A stretch of 64,000 nt of DNA from Bosea sp. Tri-49 (GCF_003952665.1 NZ_CP017946.1:62001-126000), one strand, 5' to 3'. Positions 9,653-19,851 are shown, counted from the first letter of the stretch. Notes: generated from the sequence alone by a model not told the origin. Translations and numbers: made by a program.

Positions 9653-11065
9653 TCAGACCGAGTGCATCTTGCCGGAGAGTTCCCACATGGCGTCGACCAA
9701 CTGGTCGACATCGCCCATGTTGCTCCACAGATGCGTCGAGACGCGCACCCCGTAGTGCTCGTCCTTCTGGCCTGCGACCGGGAAGTTCGAGTTGCGGATG
9801 ACGAAGCCGTATTCGTCCAGCGCCCGTTTCACGAAGGCGTCGGACTTGGCCTTGTCCTTGATGTGCTCGGGATTGCGGAACGGGTTGAAGGCGGTCAGCG
9901 CACAGACCAGACGCGGATCGTCCTTCGGCGAGTACAGGGAATCGACACCCCATTTCGCCGCGATCTTCTCCTTGAGGTGCTGCGCCATGCCGACCGTGTA
10001 GGTCGCGATCTTGTCGCGCCCGATCCGGTCCCAGATCTCGATCGACTTGCCGAGCGCGAGGTAGACTGGTGCGTTACGGCTCCCGGTGCTCTGGATGCGC
10101 GCGGCGAGGTCCTCGCTTTCCTTGGCTCCCTTGCTGCGCGGCGGCAGGCCGCCCGAGGCTGGATAGCTGCTGGTCACGACGGGGAAGTAGTCCGGCAAGG
10201 GCAGCGGATTATATTGTGGCAGCACCTTGTTGCGGACATAGAGGATGCCGGTTCCGAGCGGCCCGCACTGCCATTTGTGGCCGGCGCCGGCCAGGAAATC
10301 GACGCCGAGGTCACGCATGTCGATGTTGATCATCCCCGGCAGGTGCGCGGCGTCGCAGATGCTGACGATGCCTTTGTCCTGGGCGAGCTTGGCCAGCATC
10401 TTGACCGGTAGCAGGGTGCCGGTCTTGTAAGTCGGTGCGGAGAAGACCATCGCCTTGGTCCGAGGGCCGATCGCGGCCGAGAACAGCTCGACATAGTCCT
10501 CCGCCTTCTGCTTGTTGCCGACCGGCAGGATGACGCGCTTGATCACCACGCCGTAGCGATCCTGCAACAGCGCCATCGGCGCGTTGCCACCGGAATGCTC
10601 GTGGTTGGTGGTGACGATCTCGTCGCCCGGGCGCCAGACCATGCCGAGCAAGGCATGGCACATGCCGTCCGAGGTGTTACCCGACATGACGATCTCGTCG
10701 GCATCGCAGCCGAAGCTTTTTGCCAATGCCTGGCGCTGCGGCAGATAGTTGCCATAGCCGCTCATCGACTCGCGGGCGTGCCGGCGGGTCTCGGCATCGA
10801 GGAAGGCTTGGGTCTCGATCGGCAGGGAGCCGGCGGTGCCGATGTTCATGTAGCGGACGCCGGATTTCTGGTCGAAGAGCTTGCGGACATCCGCCCAGAA
10901 GGCGGCGTCATTGGCGAGGGCCGCGGCCGCCGGCGCTTGAGCGCTGGCGCCGGTCGGCACGAAGCCCGCCAGCGAGCCGGCAAAGGCGGCGGAGGAAGCG
11001 AGGGCGCCGATAAAGGCGCGGCGGTTCGGGTCGAAAGCGAGCGTCTTCTCTTCCGAGGCTTGCAT
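9653..11065 (-). CDS. Tat-exported class V aminotransferase-fold PLP enzyme
   Basis: 470 aa. The N-terminus NRRAFIGAL (R15, R16) followed by a hydrophobic stretch and ASAQA is a twin-arginine signal, so the enzyme is probably exported folded with its cofactor. The fold is class V aminotransferase (isopenicillin N epimerase/cysteine desulfurase-like): GNTSDGMCHALL binds phosphate, D238 in CDAAHLPG contacts the pyridine nitrogen, and the likely Schiff-base lysine is K264 in AGHKWQCGP. The true reaction (epimerase, lyase or desulfurase) cannot be read off. It lies 61 nt downstream of an exported RidA gene on the same strand, suggesting a joint periplasmic pathway in which RidA handles an enamine or imine intermediate. 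Confidence 0.88.
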   Translation of the reverse strand: MQASEEKTLAFDPNRRAFIGALASSAAFAGSLAGFVPTGASAQAPAAAALANDAAFWADVRKLFDQKSGVRYMNIGTAGSLPIETQAFLDAETRRHARESMSGYGNYLPQRQALAKSFGCDADEIVMSGNTSDGMCHALLGMVWRPGDEIVTTNHEHSGGNAPMALLQDRYGVVIKRVILPVGNKQKAEDYVELFSAAIGPRTKAMVFSAPTYKTGTLLPVKMLAKLAQDKGIVSICDAAHLPGMINIDMRDLGVDFLAGAGHKWQCGPLGTGILYVRNKVLPQYNPLPLPDYFPVVTSSYPASGGLPPRSKGAKESEDLAARIQSTGSRNAPVYLALGKSIEIWDRIGRDKIATYTVGMAQHLKEKIAAKWGVDSLYSPKDDPRLVCALTAFNPFRNPEHIKDKAKSDAFVKRALDEYGFVIRNSNFPVAGQKDEHYGVRVSTHLWSNMGDVDQLVDAMWELSGKMHSV

Positions 11066-11126
11066 GGGCCTACTCCATGGTTGCGATGGATCCTGTTGTC
11101 GGGCGGTGAGCTACCGGCTCGGCAGC

Positions 11127-11585
11127 TCAGGGGCGGACGGCGATGGCGCCGATCTCGACCTTCACATCTCTGGGGAGACGGGCGACCTCGACGGTCGCGC
11201 GCGCCGGTGGAGCCGTCTTGAAATAGGTCGCATAGACTTCGTTCATCTTGCCGAACTCGTTGAGGTCTTTCATGAAAACGCTGGTCGAGACGACGTTGTC
11301 CATCGTCAGTCCGTCGGCCTCGAGTACGGCCTTGAGATTGTCGAGGACGAGCTTGGTCTGATCCTCGATGCTGGCGTCCTTCATCAGCTGCTTGGTCTTG
11401 GGATCGATCGGGATCTGCCCGGCCAGGAAGACCGTGTTTCCGGCCCTGATCGCCTGCGAATAGGGGCCGATCGCCTCCGGTGCGTTCGGCGTCGAGATCA
11501 CCGTCTTGCCGGCGGTCTGCGCCTGCACGGAAACCGGCAGGACAAGCGCGCCCGCCAGAGCGAGCCCGCAAAGCATCTTGGTCAT
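11127..11585 (-). CDS. Exported RidA family protein (enamine/imine deaminase)
   Basis: 152 aa. A Sec signal peptide ([20 protein letters not shown], cleavage near AQA) precedes a complete YjgF/YER057c/UK114 domain: [19 protein letters not shown], the conserved arginine R129 in PPARATVEV and glutamate E144 in VEIGAIA that define active RidA deaminases. The ATG at 11585 has GGAGG at ideal spacing; longer upstream reading frames are spurious. RidA proteins hydrolyse reactive 2-aminoacrylate-type enamines made by PLP enzymes; most are cytosolic, so an exported copy next to an exported PLP enzyme is unusual and informative. Confidence 0.9.
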   Translation of the reverse strand: MTKMLCGLALAGALVLPVSVQAQTAGKTVISTPNAPEAIGPYSQAIRAGNTVFLAGQIPIDPKTKQLMKDASIEDQTKLVLDNLKAVLEADGLTMDNVVSTSVFMKDLNEFGKMNEVYATYFKTAPPARATVEVARLPRDVKVEIGAIAVRP

Positions 11586-11940
11586 TGTCGCCTCCAAATC
11601 GCCGCTGTCACGCGCGGCACAGGGGCATGCTCGGCGTGTCCGGAGGACGCAGGCAAGGATGCAGACACGCACCCCGCCATGCCGAAGTAGTGGTTCCTTT
11701 GTCGTACGACTGCCGGTAATATTCTTCCAATAATGCGCGTTCAGGTGGAATTTTATTCTACGTTCCCGCATTGCCTGTGCAGGCGCCTGAACGATCCGCG
11801 CTCCGCAGCCTTCCGACAGCCAATTTTCAATTTGCCATGCGTTGCTGTCATGCCCTGGCTGGGGCGCGTCACAAGCTCTGGCCACAGCGCGCAATGCGCC
11901 CCATATCGGTATCGACCGATCCGAGGAGGGCGGCCCCTTC
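11586..11940. promoter_or_regulatory. Divergent intergenic region between exported RidA and ABC exporter
   Basis: 355 nt without a convincing gene. The central part (about 11690-11765) is clearly richer in A/T than its surroundings. On the minus strand CTGAAC (11739-11744) and TATTAC (11716-11721), 17 nt apart, form a plausible promoter for the ridA-PLP operon. The ABC exporter start has GAGGAGG about 10 nt upstream. No RNA gene was recognised. Confidence 0.5.
11699..11709. promoter_or_regulatory. FadR-type (GntR) operator-like palindrome
   Basis: TTGTCGTACGA matches the published FadR-subfamily consensus TNGTNNNACNA at every fixed position, and its core GTCGTACGAC (11701-11710) is a perfect palindrome. 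It lies 6 nt beyond the proposed -10 of the ridA-PLP promoter, so it would overlap the start of transcription. No gntR gene is visible in the window. Short consensus, hence moderate confidence. Confidence 0.35.
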
Positions 11941-13806
11941 ATGTTCGCCCCGCTCTTCCGTTTCCTTGAAAGCCGTATCGACGTCTTCGCGCCGTTCGAC
12001 GAGCGCAAAACGCCGCCGACAGGCGTGTTCCGCTTCATGTGGCATCACATCAAGGGCGTGAAGGGCTGGATGGCCCTGATCATGCTGACGGGCCTAGGCT
12101 TTTCCGGCATCGAAGCGGCGATGTACCTGATGGTCGGCTGGTTCGTTGACTTGCTGGCGAAGAACTCGCCGGAGCAGGTCTTCAGCGAGCATGGCGGGCT
12201 GCTGATCGGTGCGGCCATCCTCGTCACGGTGTTCAGGCCGCTGATCTATTTCGCCAATCACGCCATCGTCGACCAGGTCGTGGTGCCGCAGATCACCAAC
12301 CAGATCCGCTGGCGCAACCATGTCTACACGCTCGGCCACGCGCTCTCCTATTTCCAGAACGACTTCGCCGGCCGGCTCTCCTCGCGGGTGATCCAGGCCG
12401 GGCAGGCGATCCGCGGCGCGACGATCGAGGTGATTGACGATCTCTGGTACGCACTGATCTTCGCCTCGGTCGCGCTCGGCTTTTTCGGCTCGACCAGCAT
12501 CTGGCTCGCCATGCCGGTGCTCGTCTGGCTTGCCGCCTATGTCGTGCTGCTGATCTATTTCGTGCCGCGCGCCAAGAAGCGTTCCGAAGCGAACTCGCTC
12601 GGCCGCTCAAGCACGACAGGCCGGATCGTCGACGCCTACACCAATATCCTGACGGTCAAGCTCTTCGCCCGCGCCGATGCCGAGCGCTCGGCCGTGCGCG
12701 ATGCGCTGACGCGCTGGAACGCCTCCTTCCTCAACCTGTCGCGATTGATCACCGGGGTCAGCGTCATCCTGCAGACGATGAACAGTCTGCTCGTGGTGGC
12801 GACGGCCTGGCTCTGCCTGCATCTATGGAGCCAGGGCGAGATGACACCCGGTGCGGTCGCGGCTGCGATCGGGCTCGTGCTGCGCCTCGTGCAGATGTCG
12901 AGCTGGCTGATCCATCTGGTGCGCGGCGTCTTCGAGAATATCGGCTCGGTGCAGGAGAGCATGGAGACGATCGCCAAGCCGCATGACCTGCCGGACGCAG
13001 CCGACGCGGTACCGCTCAAGGTCGCTCAGGGCGGCGTGCGCTTCGAGCATGTCCGCTTCAACTACGGCAAGCCGCTGGGTCTGTTCGACGACCTCAACCT
13101 GGAGATCAAGCCGGGCGAGAAGATCGGGCTGGTCGGCCCCTCGGGGGCGGGCAAATCGACGCTGGTCAACCTGTTGCTGCGGCTCTATCCGCTGGATGCG
13201 GGCCGCATCCTGATCGATGGCCAGGACATCGCCCGAGTGACGCAGGAATCGCTGCGCAGCCAGATCGGCATGGTGACGCAGGACAATTCGCTGCTGCACC
13301 GCTCGATCGGCGACAATATCGCTTATGGCCGCATCGGCGCGACCCAGGAGGATATCGCGGCTGCGGCGAGGCGTGCCGCTGCGCATGATTTCGTTCTCGG
13401 CCTCAGCGACCAGGACGGGCGCCAGGGCTTCGACTCGCGCGTCGGCGAGCGCGGTGTCAAGCTTTCCGGCGGCCAGCGCCAGCGCATCGCGATCGCGCGC
13501 GTGCTGCTCAAGGATGCGCCGATCCTGATCCTCGACGAGGCGACCTCGGCGCTCGATTCGGAGGTGGAGGCCGAGATCCAGGCGCAGCTTTCCACATTGA
13601 TGGAAGGTAAAACTGTGATCGCGATCGCGCACCGGCTCTCGACCATCGCTGCGCTCGACCGGCTGATCGTCCTCGACAAGGGCCGGATCGTCGACATGGG
13701 CAGTCATGACGAGCTGGTGCGGCGTGGAGGCCTCTACGCAAGGCTGTGGGCGCGACAGTCGGGCGGCTTCCTGGCGCTCGCCGACGGCGACAGGATGCCG
13801 GCCTGA
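11941..13806 (+). CDS. ABC exporter, fused permease and ATPase
   Basis: 621 aa half-transporter. An N-terminal six-helix type I exporter domain (about residues 35-330) is followed by an ATPase domain with Walker [10 protein letters not shown] (about 399-407), signature LSGGQRQR (about 508), Walker [13 protein letters not shown] (about 528-539) and the switch histidine in IAHRLST. Start is the ATG at 11941 behind GAGGAGG; the upstream extension is not protein-like. Homodimers of this class export lipids, peptides or drugs; substrate is unknown. It stands alone, divergent from the exported RidA gene and 191 nt before petA. Confidence 0.93.
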   Translation: MFAPLFRFLESRIDVFAPFDERKTPPTGVFRFMWHHIKGVKGWMALIMLTGLGFSGIEAAMYLMVGWFVDLLAKNSPEQVFSEHGGLLIGAAILVTVFRPLIYFANHAIVDQVVVPQITNQIRWRNHVYTLGHALSYFQNDFAGRLSSRVIQAGQAIRGATIEVIDDLWYALIFASVALGFFGSTSIWLAMPVLVWLAAYVVLLIYFVPRAKKRSEANSLGRSSTTGRIVDAYTNILTVKLFARADAERSAVRDALTRWNASFLNLSRLITGVSVILQTMNSLLVVATAWLCLHLWSQGEMTPGAVAAAIGLVLRLVQMSSWLIHLVRGVFENIGSVQESMETIAKPHDLPDAADAVPLKVAQGGVRFEHVRFNYGKPLGLFDDLNLEIKPGEKIGLVGPSGAGKSTLVNLLLRLYPLDAGRILIDGQDIARVTQESLRSQIGMVTQDNSLLHRSIGDNIAYGRIGATQEDIAAAARRAAAHDFVLGLSDQDGRQGFDSRVGERGVKLSGGQRQRIAIARVLLKDAPILILDEATSALDSEVEAEIQAQLSTLMEGKTVIAIAHRLSTIAALDRLIVLDKGRIVDMGSHDELVRRGGLYARLWARQSGGFLALADGDRMPA

Positions 13807-13997
13807 GCCGACTGCAGAGCAGCGTTGCGGCGATGCCACAGGTGCGGCACGTGCGACAGTAGACTTCATCAAAACTGCATGCCAAAGAGCGCGGCAGGCG
13901 ACGCGCCGCCAAACGGCGGCTCAGCGCCCGCGCTCCTATGAGGGCGCGTGATTTTGATTGAGCCGGCCAGGCCGGCAGCCGAGCAGGGAACTGGATC

Positions 13998-14549
13998 GTG
14001 GCGCACGCGACAGAGACGACTGGCACCGAACCCACCCGCCGCGATTTTCTGTTCCTGACCACTGCCGCGGTCGGCGTGGTCGGTGCCGGTTCGCTGCTGC
14101 TGCCGTTGGTCGGCCAGCTGGCGCCCGACGCGCAGGTCGTCGCCGCCGGCGCGCCGATCGATCTCGATCTCGCCCCGATCGCGGAAGGCCAGGCAATCAA
14201 GCTGTTCTGGCGCGGCAAGCTGATCTTCGTGCGCAACCGCACCAAGAAGGAGATCGACGAGGCGCTCGCCGTCAACATCGCGACGCTGCGTGATCCGCAG
14301 ACCGACCAGCAGCGCACCAAGGCCGGCCACGAGAAATATCTCGTCGTCTACGGCAGCTGCACCCATCTCGGCTGCGTGCCGCTGGGCAGCTCCCCGGGCG
14401 AGCCGAAAGGCGAGTTCGACGGCTGGTTCTGCCCCTGCCACGGCTCGCACTACGATTCCTCCGGCCGCATCCGCAAGGGTCCCGCGCCGCTGAACCTGCC
14501 GGTGCCGCCTTATGCGTTCACCGCGGACACCAAGATCAAGATCGGCTGA
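13998..14549 (+). CDS. petA: Ubiquinol-cytochrome c reductase, Rieske iron-sulfur subunit
   Basis: 183 aa. It carries the [2Fe-2S] cluster of the bc1 complex, which passes electrons from ubiquinol to cytochrome c1. The Tat motif TRRDFLFLTT (R14, R15) leads into the single membrane anchor. Cluster ligands are in CTHLGC (residues 121-126) and CPCHGS (145-150), with the cysteine pair for the stabilising disulphide present. Start is GTG at 13998. First gene of petABC. Confidence 0.97.
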   Translation: MAHATETTGTEPTRRDFLFLTTAAVGVVGAGSLLLPLVGQLAPDAQVVAAGAPIDLDLAPIAEGQAIKLFWRGKLIFVRNRTKKEIDEALAVNIATLRDPQTDQQRTKAGHEKYLVVYGSCTHLGCVPLGSSPGEPKGEFDGWFCPCHGSHYDSSGRIRKGPAPLNLPVPPYAFTADTKIKIG

Positions 14550-14606
14550 GCCTCCTGAAGGCGAGGACGGCATCGGGCGGATTTGAGAGAGCTTGAGGCG
14601 AGCAGC

Positions 14607-15878
14607 ATGAGCGGGCACAGCACCTACCAACCGAAGACGGGAATCGAGCGCTGGCTCGATGCGCGCCTGCCGATCGTGCGGCTGGTGCACGATTCGGCGA
14701 TCTCCTATCCCGTGCCGCGCAACCTCAACTATCTCTGGACCTTCGGCGGCATCCTCGCATTCATGCTGGTGGCGCAGATCATCACCGGCGTGATCCTGGC
14801 GATGCACTACACGCCGAACGCCGCACTCGCCTTCAACTCCGTCGAGCACATCATGCGCGACGTGAACTTCGGCTGGCTGCTGCGCTATCTGCACTCCAAC
14901 GGCGCCTCGATGTTCTTCGTCGCCGTCTACATCCACATCTTCCGCGGCCTCTATTACGGCTCGTACAAGGCGCCGCGCGAGGTGCTGTGGATACTCGGCG
15001 TGATCATCTTCCTCTTGATGATGGCCACGGCGTTCATGGGCTACGTGCTGCCCTGGGGCCAGATGTCGTTCTGGGGCGCGACCGTCATCACCAACCTGTT
15101 CTCGGCGCTGCCGGTGATCGGCGAGACGATCGTCACCTTCCTGTGGGGCGGTTATTCGGTCGACAACCCGACGCTGAACCGCTTCTTCTCGCTGCACTTC
15201 CTGCTGCCGTTCATGATCGCCGGCGTCGTCGGGCTGCACATCTGGGCGCTGCACCATGTCGGCCAGAACAACCCGACCGGCGTCGAGGTAAAGGACGTCC
15301 GCAAGGACACCGTGCCGTTCACCCCCTATGCGACCATCAAGGACCTGTTCGGCATGGTCTGCTTCATGCTGGTCTTCGCCTGGTTCGTATTCTACCAGCC
15401 GAATTTCATGGGGCATGCCGACAACTATATCCCGGCCAACCCGGCGGCGACGCCTGCTCACATCGTGCCTGAATGGTACTTCCTGCCGTTCTACGCGATC
15501 CTGCGCGCCATCCCCGACAAGCTCGGCGGCGTGCTCGCCATGGGCGGCGCGATCGTGATCCTCGCCTTCCTGCCCTGGATCGACACGTCCAAGGTCAAGT
15601 CGATGACCTATCGGCCGATCGCGCGCCAGTTCTTCTGGATGTTCGTGCTGGTCTGCATCGGGCTCGGCTATCTCGGCGCCATGCCGGCCGACGAGCCCTA
15701 CGTGACCATCTCGCGTATCCTGACCGTGCTGTATTTCGGCTTCTTCGCGGCGCTGGCGCTGATCGGCATCTTCGAAAAGCCGACGCAGCTGCCGACCTCC
15801 ATTGCCGACTCGGTGCTCGGCGGCTCGGGCGCGCGCCTGGCCCACGCCACCGCTTCCGAACCGAACGTCAAGGGTTGA
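14607..15878 (+). CDS. petB: Cytochrome b of the bc1 complex
   Basis: 423 aa integral membrane subunit with two b haems and both quinone sites. Visible landmarks are the haem histidines in [20 protein letters not shown] and in [20 protein letters not shown], and the Qo-site PEWY in [19 protein letters not shown]. The ATG at 14607 ([10 protein letters not shown]) is taken; an upstream TTG would add eight residues and lacks support. It is 57 nt behind petA and 4 nt before petC, so one operon. Confidence 0.97.
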   Translation: MSGHSTYQPKTGIERWLDARLPIVRLVHDSAISYPVPRNLNYLWTFGGILAFMLVAQIITGVILAMHYTPNAALAFNSVEHIMRDVNFGWLLRYLHSNGASMFFVAVYIHIFRGLYYGSYKAPREVLWILGVIIFLLMMATAFMGYVLPWGQMSFWGATVITNLFSALPVIGETIVTFLWGGYSVDNPTLNRFFSLHFLLPFMIAGVVGLHIWALHHVGQNNPTGVEVKDVRKDTVPFTPYATIKDLFGMVCFMLVFAWFVFYQPNFMGHADNYIPANPAATPAHIVPEWYFLPFYAILRAIPDKLGGVLAMGGAIVILAFLPWIDTSKVKSMTYRPIARQFFWMFVLVCIGLGYLGAMPADEPYVTISRILTVLYFGFFAALALIGIFEKPTQLPTSIADSVLGGSGARLAHATASEPNVKG

Positions 15879-15882
15879 CGAG

Positions 15883-16761
15883 ATGAAGACCGCCTCGTTT
15901 CGCCGCGCCCTGACGGGCCTCGTCACCGGCCTCGTCATCGCTGCAGCCTCGCCGGTCCTGGCCGCCGAAGGCGCGCCGAAGCCGCCGCGCGTGAGCTGGT
16001 CGTTTTCCGGCCCGTTCGGCACGTTCGACCGTGCGCAATTGCAACGCGGCTTCAAGATCTACAAGGAGGTCTGTGCCTCCTGCCATGGCGCCAGTCTGGT
16101 CTCGTTCCGCAATCTTGCCGAGCCCGGTGGGCCGGAGTTCTCGCGCGGCCAGGTGGCTGCGCTGGCCGCGACCTATCAGATCAAGGACGGCCCCAACGAA
16201 GCGGGCGAGATGTTCGAGCGTCCCGGCCGCCCGGCCGATCGTTTCCCGTCGCCCTTCCCGAATGAGCTGGCGGCCCGCGCGGCCAATGGCGGGGCCTATC
16301 CGGTCGATATGTCGGTGCTGGCCAAGGCGCGCACCTATGAGCGCGGTTTCCCCTGGTTCATCATCGACATCTTCAGCCAGTATCAGGAGAATGGGCCGGA
16401 CTATATCCATGCGCTCCTGACCGGCTACAAGGACCCGCCGCAGGGGTTCCCGGCGCTGCTGCCCGGCCAGAACTACAACGAATACATGTCCGGCCACCTG
16501 ATCGCGATGCCGAAGCCGCTCAATGACGGCCAGGTCGAGTATCCGAAGGGCGCGGACGGCAAGCCGCAGGTGCCTGAGACGGTCGATCAGTACTCCAAGG
16601 ACGTCACCGCCTTCATGATGTGGATGGCGGAGCCGCATCTCGAGGCGCGCAAGCGCATGGGCCTGCAGGTGATGCTCTTCCTCGCGCTCTTTGCCGGCCT
16701 GCTCTACTTCACCAAGAAGAAGATCTGGTCGCGCCTGCCCGACCACGCCTCGGCGCACTGA
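15883..16761 (+). CDS. petC: Cytochrome c1 of the bc1 complex
   Basis: 292 aa. A signal peptide (residues 1-28, ending VLAAEG) is followed by the c-type haem site CASCH at 64-68 and a C-terminal anchor (GLQVMLFLALFAGLLYF) with a KKK stop-transfer. It accepts electrons from the Rieske protein in the periplasm. Start ATG at 15883, just after the petB stop. The operon ends here with a strong terminator. Confidence 0.97.
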   Translation: MKTASFRRALTGLVTGLVIAAASPVLAAEGAPKPPRVSWSFSGPFGTFDRAQLQRGFKIYKEVCASCHGASLVSFRNLAEPGGPEFSRGQVAALAATYQIKDGPNEAGEMFERPGRPADRFPSPFPNELAARAANGGAYPVDMSVLAKARTYERGFPWFIIDIFSQYQENGPDYIHALLTGYKDPPQGFPALLPGQNYNEYMSGHLIAMPKPLNDGQVEYPKGADGKPQVPETVDQYSKDVTAFMMWMAEPHLEARKRMGLQVMLFLALFAGLLYFTKKKIWSRLPDHASAH

Positions 16762-16778
16762 GCGAGACTTTGAGTTGG

Positions 16779-16806
16779 AAAGGGCCCCGGAGACGGGGCC
16801 CTTTTC
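16779..16806 (+). terminator. Rho-independent terminator of petABC
   Basis: An 8-bp GC stem GGGCCCCG/CGGGGCCC, extended by three A-T pairs, has a GAGA (GNRA) loop and is followed by TTTT, 18 nt after the petC stop. Confidence 0.9.
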
Positions 16807-16911
16807 GTTTGCGGCAAGGCTGTGAATCGGTGGGTTGCCAGCCCGTGCATGGTTGCGCGGGCGTCACAAACTTCTGATCCTTGGCCGGGAAAGCTTTCGA
16901 GGGCAGGCGAC

Positions 16912-17787
16912 ATGGCTGAAGCGGTTCTGGGCATCATCGGCGGCTCCGGCATCTACGATCTGCCGGGGCTCAGCGACCTGCGCGAGGAGCGGATCGAGAG
17001 CCCCTGGGGCGAGCCCTCCGACCTGCTCCGGATCGGACGGATGGGGGAGACGAAGATCGTCTTCCTGCCGCGCCATGGCCGCGGCCATGCGATCCCGCCC
17101 TCGGAGATCAACTATCGTGCCAATATCGACGTGCTGAAGCGGGCGGGCGTCACCGACCTCGTCTCGCTCTCGGCCTGCGGTTCCTACAAGGCCGAACTCT
17201 ACCCCGGCCTGTTCGTGCTGGTCGACCAGTTCGTCGACCGCACCGCCGGCCGCGCCAGCTCTTTCTTCGGCCGTGGCTGCGTCGCGCATGTCTCGGTGGC
17301 GCACCCGGTCGGGCCGGCGCTGCAGGACCGGATCGCCGCAGCAGCGACGGCGGAAGAGCTGCCCTTCGTCAGAGGCGGCACGCTCGTCACCATGGAAGGC
17401 CCGCAATTCTCGACGCTGGCCGAATCGCTGACCTACAAAGGCCTCGGCTACGATCTGATCGGCATGACGGCGATGCCCGAGGCCAAGCTCGCGCGCGAGG
17501 CCGAGATCACCTACGCCACCGTCGCCATGGTGACCGACTATGATTGCTGGCACGAGGAGCATGGTGCGGTCGACGTCGCCTCTGTCATCGCCGTGCTGCA
17601 TGCCAATGCCGACAGGGCGCGTCAGCTGGTGGCGCGGCTGGCGGCCGATTTTCCGCGCGAGCGTGAGCTTTGCCCGGCCGGCTCGCACAATGCTCTCGAC
17701 TTCGCGATCGTCACCGCGCCGGAGTTCCGCGATCCCAAGCTCATGGCCAAGCTCGATGCAGTGGCTGGGCGGGTGCTGAAAGCCTGA
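16912..17787 (+). CDS. mtnP: S-methyl-5'-thioadenosine phosphorylase
   Basis: 291 aa. It cleaves methylthioadenosine, the by-product of SAM radical and polyamine chemistry, to adenine and 5-methylthioribose-1-phosphate. Family blocks are GIIGGSGIYDLPGL at the N-terminus, LPRHGRGHAIPPSEINYRAN and MEGPQFSTLAES. ATG at 16912 sits behind GAGGGCAGG. It is followed within 1 kb by apt (adenine salvage) and mtnA, which use both of its products, so the cluster is a pathway unit. Confidence 0.96.
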   Translation: MAEAVLGIIGGSGIYDLPGLSDLREERIESPWGEPSDLLRIGRMGETKIVFLPRHGRGHAIPPSEINYRANIDVLKRAGVTDLVSLSACGSYKAELYPGLFVLVDQFVDRTAGRASSFFGRGCVAHVSVAHPVGPALQDRIAAAATAEELPFVRGGTLVTMEGPQFSTLAESLTYKGLGYDLIGMTAMPEAKLAREAEITYATVAMVTDYDCWHEEHGAVDVASVIAVLHANADRARQLVARLAADFPRERELCPAGSHNALDFAIVTAPEFRDPKLMAKLDAVAGRVLKA

Positions 17788-17875
17788 TGCGCTCAAAGGA
17801 ACGGAGGCAGTCAGCCGGCGTTCAGGCTCAGGGGCGGCATATGGCGCCTCTCGATGCCAACCACGGAGCTGATCG

Positions 17876-18097
17876 ATGCGACCGCTCGTCCTGGCTTTCA
17901 TCGCCCTTTGCGCCGCCAGCCCGGCCTTCGCCGGCAATACCTCGTCGAACTCCAGCTCGAATTCGTCCAACGGCGTTCACACCCGTGTCGACACCATCAT
18001 CCGCGACGATGATCGCGGCCGCCGGCGCATCTATGAGCGCCGGATCTATCGCGACGAACGCGCGTGGCGGGCGCAGCGCCGCTACTGGCGAGACTGA
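17876..18097 (+). CDS. Small exported Ser/Asn- and Arg-rich protein
   Basis: 73 aa, not recognised. A clear Sec signal (MRPLVLAFIALCAASPAFAG) precedes a low-complexity NTSSNSSSNSSNG stretch and a highly basic, aromatic tail (RRIYERRIYRDERAWRAQRR). CGGAGC lies upstream of the ATG. It sits between mtnP and apt but has no apparent metabolic link. Similar short signal-peptide proteins with RRIYERR-like tails are common in this order; it may be an independent insertion in the cluster. Confidence 0.6.
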   Translation: MRPLVLAFIALCAASPAFAGNTSSNSSSNSSNGVHTRVDTIIRDDDRGRRRIYERRIYRDERAWRAQRRYWRD

Positions 18098-18179
18098 GCT
18101 GCGAAACCGGCGGCGCTGCCCGGTCCGCAGCGCCGTTCCCGCCGGCTGCGCCATGCGCTAAGAGGGGGCGCCGCAGCCG

Positions 18180-18737
18180 ATGGACGAGATGATGGACCGT
18201 AGCGCCCTCGCCGATTTGAAGAACGCGATCCGGACGATTCCCGACTATCCGGCGCCCGGGATCCAGTTCCGCGACATCACCACGCTGCTCGGCGATGCCC
18301 GCGCCTTCCGCCGTGCGGTCGACGAGCTGGTACAGCCTTTTGCCGGCCTGAAGATCGCCAAGATCGCCGGCATCGAGGCGCGCGGCTTCATTCTCGGCGG
18401 CGCGGTGGCGCATCAGCTCTCGGCGGGCTTCGTGCCGGTGCGCAAGAAGGGCAAGCTGCCGCATGAGACGGTCGGCATGCCCTATTCGCTCGAATACGGC
18501 GCCGACGAGATCGAGGTGCACAAGGATGCGGTCTCGCGCGGCGAGCGCGTCCTGCTGGTCGACGACCTCGTCGCCACTGGCGGCACGGCGGAAGCGGCGG
18601 TGAAGCTGCTCTCCTCGCTCGGCGCCGAGGTGGTTGCCGCCTGCTTCATCATCGACCTGCCGGACCTCGGCGGGGCCGATAAGATCAGGCGGCTCGGCGT
18701 GCCGGTGCGCACGCTGGTCTCATTCGCCGGGCATTGA
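18180..18737 (+). CDS. apt: Adenine phosphoribosyltransferase
   Basis: 185 aa. It converts adenine and PRPP to AMP, recycling the adenine released by MtnP. The PRPP-binding motif [14 protein letters not shown] is intact, and [15 protein letters not shown] and [14 protein letters not shown] are family-typical. ATG at 18180 is used; in-frame ATGs at 18189 and 18192 are alternatives. It lies 4 nt before mtnA. Confidence 0.96.
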   Translation: MDEMMDRSALADLKNAIRTIPDYPAPGIQFRDITTLLGDARAFRRAVDELVQPFAGLKIAKIAGIEARGFILGGAVAHQLSAGFVPVRKKGKLPHETVGMPYSLEYGADEIEVHKDAVSRGERVLLVDDLVATGGTAEAAVKLLSSLGAEVVAACFIIDLPDLGGADKIRRLGVPVRTLVSFAGH

Positions 18738-18741
18738 CGCC

Positions 18742-19851
18742 ATGAACATCCACGGGAAGCACTACCGCACCATCTGGCTCGACGAGGACGGCTGGGGCGT
18801 GCGCGTCATCGACCAGACGCGGCTACCCTTCCATTTCGAGACGGTGAGGCTTTCGACCGCCGAGGAGGCGGCGCATGCCATCCGCCACATGACGGTCCGT
18901 GGCGCGCCGCTGATCGGCGCGACGGCGGCCTATGGCGTCGCACTGGCGCTGCGCGTCGATGCCTCCAACACCGCTCTGGAGCAGGCGCTGACACTGCTCA
19001 GCGCGACCCGGCCGACCGCAGTCAATCTGCACTGGGCGCTGGCGAGGATGCGCAGGCGCCTGGTCGATCTTCCGACGTCCGAGCGGGTCGCGGCGGCCTA
19101 TGCCGAGGCGGCGGCGATCTGCGACGAGGATGTCGCACTTTGCCGCGCTATCGGCGAGCACGGGCTCGGCGTCATCCGCGAGATCACGTCGAAGAAGCCG
19201 GCGGGCGAGTCGGTCAATATCCTGACCCACTGCAACGCCGGCTGGCTCGCCACAGTCGACTGGGGCACGGCGCTGGCGCCGATTTATCTCGCTCATGACG
19301 CCGGCATCCCCGTCCATGTCTGGGTCGATGAAACCCGGCCGCGCAACCAGGGCGCGGCGCTGACGGCATATGAGCTCGGCAGTCACGGCGTGCCGCATGC
19401 GGTGATCGTTGACAATGCCGGCGGCCACCTGATGCAGCACGGCCTTGTCGACATGGTGATTGTCGGCACCGACCGCACGACGGCGACCGGCGATGTCGCC
19501 AACAAGATCGGCACCTATCTCAAGGCGCTGGCGGCCAGGGACAATGGGGTGCCCTTCTACGTCGCGCTGCCGTCGCCGACGATCGACTGGACCTTGCAGG
19601 ACGGGCTGAGGGAGATCCCGATCGAGGAGCGCAGCGAGCGCGAGGTCACGCATCTGTTCGGCCAGAGCGAGGATGGCCGCACCGGCTTCTTCCAGGTCGC
19701 GGCGCCCGGCAGCCCGGCCCGCAATCCGGCTTTCGACGTCACGCCGGCCCGGCTCGTCACCGGTCTCATCACCGAGCGCGGCATCGCGCCGGCGAGCGCC
19801 GAGGGATTGCGCCGCCTCTTTCCGGATCTCGCGCAGGGACAGGCGGCATGA
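18742..19851 (+). CDS. mtnA: S-methyl-5-thioribose-1-phosphate isomerase
   Basis: 369 aa, eIF2B-alpha-like fold. It isomerises methylthioribose-1-phosphate to methylthioribulose-1-phosphate. The catalytic cysteine C164 (LTHCNAGW) and aspartate D244 ([15 protein letters not shown]) are present, as are [13 protein letters not shown] and DETRPRNQG. The stop overlaps the start of the class II aldolase gene (ATGA), tying the next step to an aldolase rather than to the usual dehydratase/enolase/dioxygenase route. Confidence 0.95.
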   Translation: MNIHGKHYRTIWLDEDGWGVRVIDQTRLPFHFETVRLSTAEEAAHAIRHMTVRGAPLIGATAAYGVALALRVDASNTALEQALTLLSATRPTAVNLHWALARMRRRLVDLPTSERVAAAYAEAAAICDEDVALCRAIGEHGLGVIREITSKKPAGESVNILTHCNAGWLATVDWGTALAPIYLAHDAGIPVHVWVDETRPRNQGAALTAYELGSHGVPHAVIVDNAGGHLMQHGLVDMVIVGTDRTTATGDVANKIGTYLKALAARDNGVPFYVALPSPTIDWTLQDGLREIPIEERSEREVTHLFGQSEDGRTGFFQVAAPGSPARNPAFDVTPARLVTGLITERGIAPASAEGLRRLFPDLAQGQAA

